Source: VRUE01 sp963817905 (GTDB lineage Bacteria; Actinomycetota; Thermoleophilia; Solirubrobacterales; 70-9). From it: 64,000 nt of DNA. Under the pieces are notes generated by a model. It saw only the letters and a list, made by a program, of their open reading frames with translations. It made no database searches and was not told the DNA's origin. Each line of letters starts with the position of its first letter. Position 1 is the stretch's first letter. Of this stretch, positions 8,699 through 16,712 are shown piece after piece. A program made the translations under genes and the position numbers. The stretch is from assembly GCA_963817905.1 (NCBI GenBank), contig CAWFPS010000003.1:682001-746000 (forward strand). Reading direction: 5' to 3'.

Positions 8699-8756
8699 TG
8701 CTTAGGCGCGCAGGCGCACGCTGAGAGCGAGCGGAACTTGCCGTTGCGGACTGGTC

Positions 8757-9377
8757 TCAGGTTGCGTCGTCAGTCGACGACGCTAGGAGCTCGCGTAGGC
8801 GCCGGGTGAGCAGGGTGCGAAGCCGTTGATTCTCGATCCGCTCGCTCCAGCGGCTGAGTTCACCGCGATCGAAGCCTGCCGGCAGAGAGAGCTCGGGCAA
8901 ATGGGCGCGGCTGCCGGCAGCCGCACGGACGTAGACGAGATCGAAGAGCGCCTTCTCTGGCCGGGCCAGGTAGCCACTGCGATCGGTGCCGCCGAAGCCG
9001 CCGAACAGCTCGGGGGCAATCTGGTGAACGACGTAAACGCCGAGGCTGGTCAGGATCCGCCGCGGCCGGGCGAGCGAGATAAGTGAGACTTGACGGGGAA
9101 GCTGCTCGATCATCCCGTGCTCGGCGAGTGCCGAAAAGAGCGAGACATAGGCGGGGAGCGGAGCGGTCAGGTAGGGCCCCACCACGCGAGGCTCGATCTC
9201 GGGGTCAAGCGCCCAGAGGCCGCGCTGAATCCGCCGCGCCAGGCCCGCCTTCTCGAGCCTCCCGAGCCTCCGACTGGCGCTCGTCTGCTCACAGCGCCAG
9301 AGGGCCGCCGCCTCGCGGGTGGTGAAGATGGGGCGATCCAGCCGCCGCAGCTCTGCGTAGGACTCGGCCGTCTTCAT
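8757..9377 (-). CDS. AbiEi-like type IV antitoxin
   Basis: The start is ATG 9377, which overlaps the toxin stop as ATGA; this fixes the 206-residue frame within a longer open stretch. The N-terminus is a winged-helix DNA-binding domain (IFTTREAAALWRCEQTSASR and RRLGRLEKAGLARRIQRGLW). The rest matches the AbiEi C-terminal region, including GYLARPEKALFDLVYV. In AbiE systems this protein counteracts the nucleotidyltransferase toxin and represses its own promoter. Here it lies downstream of the toxin gene, the reverse of the usual order. Confidence 0.8.
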   Translation of the reverse strand: MKTAESYAELRRLDRPIFTTREAAALWRCEQTSASRRLGRLEKAGLARRIQRGLWALDPEIEPRVVGPYLTAPLPAYVSLFSALAEHGMIEQLPRQVSLISLARPRRILTSLGVYVVHQIAPELFGGFGGTDRSGYLARPEKALFDLVYVRAAAGSRAHLPELSLPAGFDRGELSRWSERIENQRLRTLLTRRLRELLASSTDDAT

Positions 9378-10072
9378 CGCGCCGCCTCGAGACGATCGGA
9401 GACGAAGGTCTGGATCTGTTCCCAGGCGCCTGGCGAGGCGACCAGTTCCGCCGCGTCGGACTCGAGGAAGGGCAGGACTTGGTCGCGAAAGGCGGCGTAG
9501 TCCTGTTCCAGCGCTCGCTCCACGGCCGCTTCGAGGAGGGCTGCGTCGAGCGAGCCCTCGACCAGCGGCTGGCGACGCAGGAGCAACTCGAGGTCGAAGA
9601 CGTCGCGCGCTTGGGCCTGCGGGCGCCCTGCTAGCGCCGCCACCTTCTGCGCCGTCGCCGTCGCAGCGTCGTAGCGCTGAACGCTCGGCGGACGCAGCGC
9701 ATAGGGCGCGACGACCGCATCCGGCAGGGGGGCGAGGGTGTAGTCGCCCTCCCCGTCGCGGTTGGTGAACTCGACTTTGCTGCGCACCAGCGCCGAGTCG
9801 CCAGGGGCTTGGATCCCGATCTTCCAGCGGTGGGTCGTCTCGGTTTGCTTGGCACTGGTGTGCTCGGCAAGCACGAGGCCGCCGATCGAGAGCAGGCTGC
9901 GGAGCGCCGGCGAGCCCAGGGCTGCATCGACCTGGTCCTCGAGGCTCCACGGAACCGGCCGGATCAGGTCGAGGTCGATGTCCTCGGAATAGCGTTCGCT
10001 GGCGAAGAAGTAGCGCAGGTTGGCGCCGCCCTTGAGAACGTAGCGAGCCGGGTCCAGGCGGCTGCCGAGCAC
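9374..10072 (-). CDS. AbiEii-like nucleotidyltransferase toxin
   Basis: The protein carries the nucleotidyltransferase signature of AbiEii/AbiGii toxins, VLKGGANLRYFF then RYSEDIDLDL, followed by the helical C-terminal region. The GTG at 10072 gives 232 residues. Family-like sequence (KLSKAQTIDFFHIAFLA) continues upstream to about 10126, where an in-frame TGA blocks further extension and no ATG, GTG or TTG is available. The real start may therefore be a rare codon such as the ACG at 10126, or a small change may have destroyed it. The product is expected to block growth by nucleotidyl transfer, possibly as phage defence. Confidence 0.8.
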   Translation of the reverse strand: MLGSRLDPARYVLKGGANLRYFFASERYSEDIDLDLIRPVPWSLEDQVDAALGSPALRSLLSIGGLVLAEHTSAKQTETTHRWKIGIQAPGDSALVRSKVEFTNRDGEGDYTLAPLPDAVVAPYALRPPSVQRYDAATATAQKVAALAGRPQAQARDVFDLELLLRRQPLVEGSLDAALLEAAVERALEQDYAAFRDQVLPFLESDAAELVASPGAWEQIQTFVSDRLEAAR

Positions 10073-10136
10073 CGCCAGGAATGCGATGTGGAAGAAGTCG
10101 ATGGTCTGTGCTTTGCTTAGTTTCGTGCCTCAAGAT

Positions 10137-10171
10137 TACAAGTAAATGACTTTTTACGCAATTAACTTGTA
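10137..10171. promoter_or_regulatory. Inverted repeat upstream of the AbiE pair
   Basis: TACAAGT (10137-10143) and ACTTGTA (10165-10171) form an inverted repeat in a locally AT-rich stretch just upstream of the toxin gene. AbiEi proteins are known to bind inverted repeats at their own promoter, so this is the likely operator. The remainder of the gap to 10300 shows nothing clear. Confidence 0.5.
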
Positions 10172-10300
10172 GTCCTAACTTTCCTAGGCAGCGCCTCCAC
10201 ATCCGCCAGAGGCTCCATTAATCACGCGGTGACAATCGGTTGAACGACACCCGCCCGTCAGCCCTTTAGTCAAGAGGCTGTCCGGCCGATCAGCCCTGGG

Positions 10301-10987
10301 ATGGCCGAGGGACGAGAGATCGATCTGGGGACTCCGGGAGGCAGCGCCCGGCAGGAGTACGAGCGGCGGCGGGAGGCGCGAGAAGCCGCGACCCGCGAGC
10401 GCCACCCGCACCTCGGCGACCTTCTGGTCCGCCTACAGCCGCCACCTGCGAGCGAGACCGCCTGGGACACCGGCGCTGCCGGCGAGGAAGCTCTTGGCAC
10501 TCACCTGGCAAGCCGCTGCCCCGACGTGATCGTTCTCCACGACCGCCGCCTGCCACGCAGCCGAGCCAACATCGACCACCTCGCGGTGGCTCCCTCCGGC
10601 GTCTACGTAATCGACGCCAAGCGCTACAAAGGCAAGATCGAGGTGCGCAGCCCCTTGATAGGAGAGTCGCGACTGCTGATCGGCGGCCGTAACAAGACGA
10701 AGCTGGTTGAAGGATTGGCGCGGCAGCAGGAGGCGGTTCGCGCCGCGCTCGCCGAGACGGTCCCCGCCATGCCCATCCACGCCTGCTTCTGCTTCCTCAA
10801 CCCCGCCCGCCAGGCCGGCGGCAGCAGCCTGCCGCTCTTGCGCACCCTCAGCATCAATGGCTTCCCACTCCTCTATCCGCGCAAGCTGTCGAAACGCTTG
10901 AACGGCCCAGGTGCGCTGAGCGCAGAGTCGCGCGTGGAGGTCGCCGATCTGCTGGCACGCAAGTTCCCTCGTGCCAGTCAGCTTTAG
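10301..10987 (+). CDS. NERD-domain (nuclease-related) protein
   Basis: The 228-residue protein has a NERD domain, a relative of restriction-like nucleases. Visible landmarks are GAAGEEALGTHLASRCP, then IDHLAVAPSGVYVIDAKRYKG with the Asp and the D-A-K trio of the catalytic core. No helicase or kinase domain is fused to it. It stands alone on the plus strand, divergent from the AbiE pair and next to the putative end of the conjugative element, so it may be a defence or DNA-processing gene. No strong ribosome-binding site precedes the ATG. Confidence 0.75.
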   Translation: MAEGREIDLGTPGGSARQEYERRREAREAATRERHPHLGDLLVRLQPPPASETAWDTGAAGEEALGTHLASRCPDVIVLHDRRLPRSRANIDHLAVAPSGVYVIDAKRYKGKIEVRSPLIGESRLLIGGRNKTKLVEGLARQQEAVRAALAETVPAMPIHACFCFLNPARQAGGSSLPLLRTLSINGFPLLYPRKLSKRLNGPGALSAESRVEVADLLARKFPRASQL

Positions 10988-11005
10988 ATGACCAGCGCTC
11001 CCAGA

Positions 11006-11055
11006 TGCGCCCGGAGAGAATCGAACTCGCGACCTTCGGCTTGAAAGACCGACGC
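11006..11055 (-). other. tRNA-Glu(UUC)-like 3' half; candidate attachment site
   Basis: On the minus strand the segment contains an anticodon arm (TCGGT, loop CTTTCAA, GCCGA), a variable region, a T-arm around TTCGATT, and a 3' acceptor strand CGGGCGCA. No matching 5' acceptor or D-arm lies upstream, so this is half a tRNA. Tyrosine integrases commonly recombine at the 3' half of a tRNA gene, and such an integrase gene begins 800 bases away. I read this as one att end of the element. The T-stem has one mismatch. The partner att site was not found in the window. Confidence 0.6.
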
Positions 11056-11162
11056 CTAATTCGGCTGAAGTCAGCTTAGGGAGCTAAATTCTCGCCCCTA
11101 TTCAACGATCTGTAGCTGCGATGTAGCAGTCAGTGACGAGACAAACGTGGATTCTTCGTCCA

Positions 11163-11264
11163 TCATCTTTTGGCCACCACCTCGTCCAGCAGTCGGGCGA
11201 CTTCGTCGAGCGCTTCCTCGGGGAGCTCATCGATGAGCCGATGGAGTTTCTCCTTGGCGGTCAT
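11163..11264 (-). CDS. Small orphan antitoxin-like peptide
   Basis: This 33-residue reading frame (MTAKEKLHRLIDELPEEALD, ending DEVVAKR) resembles the N-terminal half of short antitoxins of the DUF2281 kind and the 66-residue antitoxin at 23181. No toxin gene follows. Its promoter and first codons closely match those of the RelE-type module at 11594-11830, including TACCAT-TTGG and MTAKE, so it is probably a truncated duplicate or an orphan antitoxin. Confidence 0.5.
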   Translation of the reverse strand: MTAKEKLHRLIDELPEEALDEVARLLDEVVAKR

Positions 11265-11277
11265 GGGCCAAATGGTA
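11265..11277 (-). promoter_or_regulatory. Leaderless -10 element of the orphan antitoxin
   Basis: TACCAT (11272-11277) is followed by exactly 7 bases (TTGGCCC) and then the ATG. With the usual start point about 7 bases after the -10 box, transcription would start at the start codon. The same layout occurs at four other antitoxin genes here. Confidence 0.55.
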
Positions 11278-11330
11278 GTTGCGAGCGGATCGCCGACCTA
11301 GTCAACAACGAAGTAACGCAGAGGCGGCGA

Positions 11331-11597
11331 TCAGCGGTCATAGGCCCGACCCCGCGGGAGGATGCGTACAACGAGGATCGTGCGAGCCTCAACGTCACGT
11401 TCGAAGCGCACCCGCCAGTCGCCGACTCGCAGTCGCCACCCCTCGCCCCCCTTCAGCATTCGCTCGCTGGCGCCACCCTCGCCGGCAGCGAGATCACGCA
11501 GACCCCGCTCCACTCGCCGTCGAACCTGAGGGTCGAGACGACGCAGATCGCGCTGCGCAGTTCGGGCAAGTTCAACGCGCCAGGGCGCGTCGGTCAC
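11331..11597 (-). CDS. RelE/ParE-family toxin
   Basis: The 88-residue product has the compact RelE/ParE fold pattern: WRVELARTAQRDLRRLDPQV, then LRVGDWRVRFERDVEARTI and a final VVRILPRGRAYDR strand. RelE toxins cut mRNA on the ribosome and ParE toxins poison gyrase; the sequence does not decide between them. It overlaps the antitoxin gene by 4 bases and is translated after it. Confidence 0.85.
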   Translation of the reverse strand: MTDAPWRVELARTAQRDLRRLDPQVRRRVERGLRDLAAGEGGASERMLKGGEGWRLRVGDWRVRFERDVEARTILVVRILPRGRAYDR

Positions 11598-11830
11598 TCG
11601 AACTCTCGCATCGCCTCATCCAGCGACACGGTGCGCCCAGCGGCGATGTCAGCCCGTCCTTCGGCGACCGCCGCCTCCTCCTCGGCCGAGATCTCCTCGT
11701 CCTCGAGTGGCGCGTCGTCGAGCAGGCGCAGTACTGGATCCTCCCGGGTGGTCAGCAGGCGCAGCGTCTCGTCAGCCTCGGCCTCTGAGAGCTTCATCAC
11801 CCGCTCCAGCAGTTGCTCCTTGGCGGTCAT
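11594..11830 (-). CDS. Antitoxin of the RelE/ParE-like toxin
   Basis: The ATG at 11830 (MTAKEQLLERVMKLSEAEAD) is favoured over an in-frame GTG further up, because TACCAT lies 7 bases before it as a leaderless -10 box. The 78-residue acidic protein ends with a segment (DIAAGRTVSLDEAMREFE) typical of antitoxin tails that wrap the toxin. The upstream gene is the integrase, whose 3' end contains the promoter. Confidence 0.8.
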   Translation of the reverse strand: MTAKEQLLERVMKLSEAEADETLRLLTTREDPVLRLLDDAPLEDEEISAEEEAAVAEGRADIAAGRTVSLDEAMREFE

Positions 11831-11843
11831 CGACCAAATGGTA
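11831..11843 (-). promoter_or_regulatory. Leaderless -10 element of the RelE antitoxin
   Basis: TACCAT (11838-11843), then TTGGTCG, then ATG. The stretch is nearly the same as that before the orphan antitoxin at 11264, showing that the promoter and start were duplicated together. Confidence 0.55.
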
Positions 11844-11863
11844 GCGGCGCAGATCCGGCCCAC

Positions 11864-13075
11864 CTAACCGATCGCCTGCCTGATCGCATCGTGGCTGCGC
11901 TCAAGGGCGTGGGTATAGACGGAGATCATCGTCTCGACCGTGTGGCCGGCGACCCGGGCCAGATCGGCGTCGTCAATTCCGGCCGCCCGCAGATGGGTGA
12001 CATAGGAGTGGCGGAACTCGTGCGGGGTCGGATCGAGGCCGGTGGCAAGCTGGGCCGGCACCCAGACGTCGCGGTAGAAGTTGCGCTCGCGCCAGAGCTT
12101 GCCGGTCGGGGTCGGGAAGAGCAGGTCGGTATCGATCCGCGTCGGCTGCGACGCGAGCGCCAGGGCGAGGCTCGGCGGCACCGGCACCGCGCGCTCGTGA
12201 TTCTTCTGCTCGCTGGATTCCACCAGCTCCCCTTCGTGGGCCGAGAAGCGAAAGGTGAGAAGCCCATCGGCTAGATCCGAGCGCCTCAAAGCGAGGAACT
12301 CGCCGAGCCGCAGGCCGGTGAATCCCGGCGTCAGCAGCAGCGCCTCGTAGTCGTGGGCGGAGTAAAAGCGCGGCGCTCGCGCCTTGGCGCCGCGGCGCTT
12401 TGAAGCGCGCGGGTCGGAAGGTCGCTGAGTTCGGGCCCGCACCTGCGCTCGCCCGCCGGCGGCGAAGGCCCGCATCTGCTCGAAGCTCCAGATCCGCGGC
12501 TTGCGCGGTGGCTTCCTGATCCTCGAATCGTTGCGTCGCAAGCGCAGGCCCATGAAGGCGTTGGCCTCGGCGGCGTCATCGCCGATCGCGTCCTCGGCCA
12601 TCGTCGAGAGTGAGCTGAGGATGCCGCGAACGCCCTGGGCGGCGCGGCCTTCGGCGCGCAGCATGTGATCGACCAGCGCCAGCACCTGGCGGCGGCGCAG
12701 TTCGTCGAACTCCCACTCGCGCAGCGGCCGGCCCTCGACCTCGACATCGAGCACGTAGGAGATGCGATCGACGTTGGTCTTGTTGGTGCGCTTGGAGCGC
12801 GGATGGCGATCGGGCCAGATCTCGAAATAGTCCCCGATCCGCTGCGGCTGTTGAGCGCTGCGCTGATAGAGACGCTCCAATGACTCGTCGATCGCCTTCT
12901 GAGCGTCGCCTTTCAACGCGAAGGTCGACTTGCCGCCGTTCCAACGGGGCTTCGCATAGTTGGGCTTGCCGTCGAGACCGAGATAGCGGGCGATCCAGAC
13001 CGTGCGGCCATCCGCGTAGGTGCGCTTGTAGGGGGTCTGGCGGGGTGGCCGTCCGGCGGCCCGGCGGCGACTCAT
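11864..13075 (-). CDS. int: Tyrosine recombinase (integrase) of the conjugative element
   Basis: The ATG at 13075 overlaps the excisionase stop as ATGA. The 403-residue product has an N-terminal arm-type domain with TYADGRTVWIARYLGLDGKP, a core-binding region, and a catalytic domain with Arg in FTGLRLGEFLALRRSDL, HEFRHSYVTHLRAAG (HxxR), VAGHT and the nucleophile in SVYTHALERS. It should integrate and excise the element by site-specific recombination. It lies about 800 bp from the tRNA-like 3' half, the usual arrangement, with a toxin-antitoxin pair between. Confidence 0.93.
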   Translation of the reverse strand: MSRRRAAGRPPRQTPYKRTYADGRTVWIARYLGLDGKPNYAKPRWNGGKSTFALKGDAQKAIDESLERLYQRSAQQPQRIGDYFEIWPDRHPRSKRTNKTNVDRISYVLDVEVEGRPLREWEFDELRRRQVLALVDHMLRAEGRAAQGVRGILSSLSTMAEDAIGDDAAEANAFMGLRLRRNDSRIRKPPRKPRIWSFEQMRAFAAGGRAQVRARTQRPSDPRASKRRGAKARAPRFYSAHDYEALLLTPGFTGLRLGEFLALRRSDLADGLLTFRFSAHEGELVESSEQKNHERAVPVPPSLALALASQPTRIDTDLLFPTPTGKLWRERNFYRDVWVPAQLATGLDPTPHEFRHSYVTHLRAAGIDDADLARVAGHTVETMISVYTHALERSHDAIRQAIG

Positions 13076-13395
13076 GCGGCCACGCCCGGACGGTCGCGGA
13101 ACTGGGTTAGGAAGCTGTCGACGTCGGCGGGATCGAAGCGCCGGCAGCCGTCGAGCTTGTAGGAGTGCAGGCGGCCTTCGGAGACCCACTTGCGGATCAT
13201 CCGGTCGGAGACCTGCAGGTAGGAGGCCAGGGAGTTCGGCGTGAAGAAGGCGCGGCGTTGGGTCTCGGCGGTCAGCTCGGACATGGCTCGATCACCAGCA
13301 AGACGTTGGGAGCGCCCATTTCGTCCCGCCATCGGTCCGCTCCGAGCCGGATCCGGCCTCCCGGTGCTGAGGCGTGCCGCGCTTGTTGTGCTCAT
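13072..13395 (-). CDS. xis: Excisionase-type helix-turn-helix protein
   Basis: The C-terminal 70 residues form a MerR/BldC-like winged helix (FFTPNSLASYLQVSDRMIRK and SYKLDGCRRFDPADVDSFL), as in excisionases of actinobacterial integrative elements. I prefer the ATG at 13395, which has AGGAG 7 bases upstream and gives 107 residues. A shorter start at 13284 would give only the HTH domain. It overlaps the integrase by 4 bases, so both are made together. Its leader contains a folded element shared with the sigma-factor gene at 17639. Confidence 0.8.
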   Translation of the reverse strand: MSTTSAARLSTGRPDPARSGPMAGRNGRSQRLAGDRAMSELTAETQRRAFFTPNSLASYLQVSDRMIRKWVSEGRLHSYKLDGCRRFDPADVDSFLTQFRDRPGVAA

Positions 13396-13396
13396 G

Positions 13397-13520
13397 TCCA
13401 CTCTCCTATCGCTGGCTTCGACACCCAGCCGACGGGCGCCGGACGGCGATCCCGGAACCCGAGCTGCAGGCGAGGGGCGAAGCAGCCCCGGCGCCAGCCG
13501 GGGCTTGCAGGGATCGACGC
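13397..13520 (-). promoter_or_regulatory. Structured leader before xis-int (copy 1)
   Basis: On the minus strand CGATCCC and GGGATCG (13510-13516 and 13447-13453) close a stem. Inside lies a perfect 9-bp hairpin AGCCCCGGC/GCCGGGGCT (13484-13492 and 13497-13505). Sequence and order match the leader of the sigma gene at 17639: CGATCCCTGCAAGCCCC, the hairpin, GGGTTCCGGGATCGCC, GTCCGGCGC, then an AAGxCAGCGA stretch next to the ribosome-binding site. The inner stem differs in sequence and length between the two copies but stays paired. The rest of the gap to 13732 shows no gene. Confidence 0.6.
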
Positions 13521-13732
13521 CGGTGCCAGGCTGGGGGTGGCGGAGGCAGCGGCGGAGGCGCGGGCGCCTAGATGGTCCATGCGGTGCGGCCGAGGCCGCG
13601 GACGCGGAACTCCTCGCTGGGGAAGCGGTCGGCGGTGGCCGACTCGCGCAGGGCGTGGGACGATCCCGGTCCCAGATCAGCGGAATCGCGCTGATCATAA
13701 TGTGGCGCCGGCCGCCACTGCTGGTAGCACTC

Positions 13733-14707
13733 ATGCCCGGATTCCCCAAACCCCGCTTCGCCTACGACTACGACGTCGATTCCGAGCTGAAGGCGCTGCG
13801 GAACTACCCGCGACAGGCGGGTAAGGAGGACCGGACGATCGCGGCGAAGGCGAAGAGCCGGTTGCTGCTCGCCACCTGGAACGTCGCCAACCTCGGCGTG
13901 CAGAAGCGGCGGGAGAAGGACTACCGGCTGATCGCCGCGATCGTCTCCTGGTTCGACCTGGTGGCGATCCAGGAGACCAACGACGACCTGGAGGGGCTGC
14001 GGGGGATCCAGGCGCAGCTGCCGGGGCGCTACCGGGCGCTGTTCTCGGACTCTGGCGGAAACAACGAGCGCTTCGCCTTCCTCTACGACGCCGAGCGGGT
14101 CGAGGTGCTGGAGGAGATCGGGCGGGTGACGGTGCCGCCGAAGGATCTGGCCAGCGTGAAGCTCCCGGACGTCAGCCGGGCCTTCGAGGGCTTCGATCGC
14201 AACCCCTACCTCGTCTCCTTCCGCGCCGGCAAACTGGAGTTCGTGGCGGCTAACGTGCACCTCTTCTTCGGCGGGGAGTCGGCGCAGGCCGACATGGAAC
14301 GCCGTTGCCTGGAGGCCTACGCGGTTGGTCGCTGGGCCGACCTGCGCCGCCGCGACAAAGAGGCCTATACCGCCAACGTGCTGGCGTTGGGCGACTTCAA
14401 CCTGCCGGTCCAGAACGCCAGCGACCCGCTCTACCGGGCGCTGACCCGCAGGGGGCTGCACCTGCCGCCGCACTCGACCAAGGTCGGCGGCTCGAACCTG
14501 AACGACGACGCCCAATATGACCAGATGGCACTCTTCCCGGGACCGATGGAGGAGGCGATCGAGCAGACCGGCGTCTTTGACTTCGACGGGGCGCTGTTCC
14601 GCGACCTCTGGGGCGAAACGAAGGCAGAGCAGGAGCGCTTTCGCTCCTACGTGAAGTACTACATCTCCGATCACCGGCCGTTGTGGGCGGCGCTGGAGAT
14701 CGGGTGA
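13733..14707 (+). CDS. Endonuclease/exonuclease/phosphatase (EEP) family enzyme
   Basis: The 324-residue product contains all EEP landmarks in order: ATWNVANLG, the metal-binding Glu in AIQETNDD, a VHLFFG motif, LALGDFNLP and a C-terminal ISDHRPLWA. The fold covers Mg-dependent nucleases and phosphodiesterases; no substrate can be assigned. The ATG at 13733 is chosen; ATG 13700 is in frame but adds 11 residues that look unrelated. It is the only plus-strand gene between the integrase and replication genes and could be cargo or a DNA-repair accessory. Confidence 0.85.
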   Translation: MPGFPKPRFAYDYDVDSELKALRNYPRQAGKEDRTIAAKAKSRLLLATWNVANLGVQKRREKDYRLIAAIVSWFDLVAIQETNDDLEGLRGIQAQLPGRYRALFSDSGGNNERFAFLYDAERVEVLEEIGRVTVPPKDLASVKLPDVSRAFEGFDRNPYLVSFRAGKLEFVAANVHLFFGGESAQADMERRCLEAYAVGRWADLRRRDKEAYTANVLALGDFNLPVQNASDPLYRALTRRGLHLPPHSTKVGGSNLNDDAQYDQMALFPGPMEEAIEQTGVFDFDGALFRDLWGETKAEQERFRSYVKYYISDHRPLWAALEIG

Positions 14708-14746
14708 CCTACATGGCCCCAGAGACCGCGGGTTGAAGGCGGCCTT

Positions 14747-15415
14747 TCAGGGCGGCTGCGGGATGTCGCGGATCACCAGCTTCGGCCAGTGGTGCTCGGC
14801 GGCCAGACGCTCGTAGAGCGCCTTGGGCGCCGGAGCACAGAAGGCGATCACGGCGTCGTAGCCCCGCATCAGGGATTCGAGGATGTCGCGTTCGCGCCAC
14901 TCGGTCTGGCGGATGCCGTGCTTGACCAGGATCGCGTGGCGCTCGCTTCCGAGCTCGACCACGGCATTCGGGCGCCGGCCCTTTTTGCCCTGCTCGCGAG
15001 AGATGCTGCGACCGCTGATCCACTGCGCCTCGGGGGCGCGAGCGGCGATGTGCAGACGCACCTCGTTGACGGCGCGGATGCGGTCCATGGCGCCGACCTT
15101 GGGCTTGACCGCAGCGAAGTCGGTGCCGGACAAGCGCGCCCCACGTGCGGTAAGCCAAAGCCAGTGTGGCTCGTCGTAGAGGAAGCGACCGTAATCGGCA
15201 TAGCCGGCTTTGGTCAGGTGCTTGGCCACCCGCGCCGCCTGCCCGCGATCGCATGCCAGGAAGCGCGCCAGCTGGTCGAAGGGCAATGCGTATTGCTCAG
15301 CGATCAAACGCAGAACCCGGTGCTCCCAGGGCTGGGGCTGGGGCAGGCGCCGCGGACCACGGCGGCGTTGGCTGTGTTGAACGCCAGAGGGCGTAGTCGC
15401 GGCAGGAGCGCTCAT
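14747..15415 (-). CDS. Replication-relaxation family protein (copy 1)
   Basis: The 222-residue protein has an N-terminal winged helix (RVLRLIAEQYALPFDQLARF) and a C-terminal core with AVNEVRLHIAARAP and a D-A-V-I-A-F-C strand. This pattern fits the replication-relaxation family common on actinobacterial plasmids and integrative elements. It is paralogous to the protein at 16706-17374 (shared PFDQLARFL, AVNEVRLHLAARAP and HWPKLVIR motifs). It follows the ATPase gene by 4 bases, so the three genes form one operon. The role in replication or transfer is inferred from the family. Confidence 0.75.
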   Translation of the reverse strand: MSAPAATTPSGVQHSQRRRGPRRLPQPQPWEHRVLRLIAEQYALPFDQLARFLACDRGQAARVAKHLTKAGYADYGRFLYDEPHWLWLTARGARLSGTDFAAVKPKVGAMDRIRAVNEVRLHIAARAPEAQWISGRSISREQGKKGRRPNAVVELGSERHAILVKHGIRQTEWRERDILESLMRGYDAVIAFCAPAPKALYERLAAEHHWPKLVIRDIPQPP

Positions 15416-15419
15416 CGTC

Positions 15420-16712
15420 TTACTCCTCCTCGAGGTAGGAGATCTCCTTCGGCATCGCCACCTCGGCCTGCTGCAGCGGCGGGTCGAGCCGCTGCGGCTC
15501 GGGCAGCGCTGCCCGCTCGGTGTCCAGGGCCCGCTCCACCGCTACCTTGGCGGCGCGGCCGCGGCGGATCACCCAGGCGGTACCGGTGCAGAGGCGGCGA
15601 ATGTCATCGGGGTCGACCTTCGGCCGTTGCTCCTGGCGGGCGTGCCCCTGACGGGCGTAGACGCCGTCTTCGTAGCGGTGGGTGAGCTCCATCACCCGCT
15701 TCGTCCCGCCCAACTCGGCGAGTAGGTCCGGCTCGTTGAGGGCGTGGACGATCACCGTCTCCACCGAGCCGAGGATGCGATCGCGCTGGCTGCGCGGTCC
15801 CATCCCCGAGGGCGTCTGCGGGACCAACACCATCGCCGCATTGAAGCCACGTGCCTGCTCGACCTTCACCGCCACGTCGGAGGAGTCGGCGATCGCCGAG
15901 AACTCATCGGCGAAGAGCAGGCAGAAGCGCTCGCGCTCCTTGCGCTGGCTGAAGTAGTGGGCGAAGTCGGCGAAGAGCACCCGTGCGGCGCCGGCGGCGT
16001 CCTCGCCGAGGGCGACCGAATCGAGCAGGAAGTAGGCGGCGTCGGCGTCCTCGAAGGACCACTTGCCATCCAGCGCCATGCCGAGCTGACCAAAGAAAGC
16101 CTGGTAGCGCAAACGCACCTGGCTGACCTTGTCGCGCGGCAGGGAGAGCACCGCGGTGGTGGGACCGTGAGCGTTCAGCAACGTCTCGTAGTCGAGGCGG
16201 CCCAACAACTCCTCGCTGCAGCGAGGGGGACCGTCGGGGTGGTTGCAGGCGAGTTGTAGCGCCGTCTTGGCGAGGTCGCGGTAGTAGGCGGCCGGGCCGT
16301 CGGTGGCGAACTGGATCACCTCGAGCAGGCGGTTGGCGACGGCCCGCCAATCGCCGCGCCAGGCGTCGAAGGGCTCGTTGGGAAAGACCCGCACGCGGCG
16401 CCCGGCGGCGCTCATCAGCGCCGAGAAGCGCTCGGCTCCCTCGCGATCGCCCTTGGCGTCGAGGTAGAAGACCGGAGCCTCGCTCTTGCACGCCACCTCG
16501 TGGGCGATCCGCATCGAGGTCTCGGTCTTGCCGGTGCCGCTGGCGCCGAGGATCACGGCGTGGCGGCGCATGTCCGCGAAGGGCCAGACGAGGCTCCCGT
16601 CGCTGCCCATCGGCAGAACCCGCTCGCCGGCCAGACGACGGCCGAGCACGGCGCCCTGTGGAGCGGCGGACACGACGCTCGCGACCGCGCGGTTGCGGCG
16701 GCGCCTCAACAC
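15420..16712 (-). CDS. TraG/FtsK-like ATPase linked to replication-relaxation genes
   Basis: The true start is near GTG 16712 or TTG 16709, the latter overlapping the preceding stop as TTGA; longer frames upstream are noise. The ~430-residue product has Walker A GASGTGKTE at 56-64 and Walker B RFCLLFADEF at 262-271. It ends with a VirD4/TraG-like TraM-recognition segment (ARGFNAAMVLVPQTPSGMG). Such ATPases pump or deliver DNA. It is flanked on both sides by paralogous replication-relaxation genes, so it probably works with them at the element's DNA. It is distinct from the VirD4-type coupling protein at 30987. Confidence 0.8.
   Translation of the reverse strand: MLRRRRNRAVASVVSAAPQGAVLGRRLAGERVLPMGSDGSLVWPFADMRRHAVILGASGTGKTETSMRIAHEVACKSEAPVFYLDAKGDREGAERFSALMSAAGRRVRVFPNEPFDAWRGDWRAVANRLLEVIQFATDGPAAYYRDLAKTALQLACNHPDGPPRCSEELLGRLDYETLLNAHGPTTAVLSLPRDKVSQVRLRYQAFFGQLGMALDGKWSFEDADAAYFLLDSVALGEDAAGAARVLFADFAHYFSQRKERERFCLLFADEFSAIADSSDVAVKVEQARGFNAAMVLVPQTPSGMGPRSQRDRILGSVETVIVHALNEPDLLAELGGTKRVMELTHRYEDGVYARQGHARQEQRPKVDPDDIRRLCTGTAWVIRRGRAAKVAVERALDTERAALPEPQRLDPPLQQAEVAMPKEISYLEEE

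Noticed and set aside
11006..11120. Complete tRNA gene on the minus strand
   Set aside because: Only the anticodon arm, T-arm and 3' acceptor strand can be formed; no 5' acceptor or D-arm fits upstream, also not when read as a long-variable-arm tRNA.
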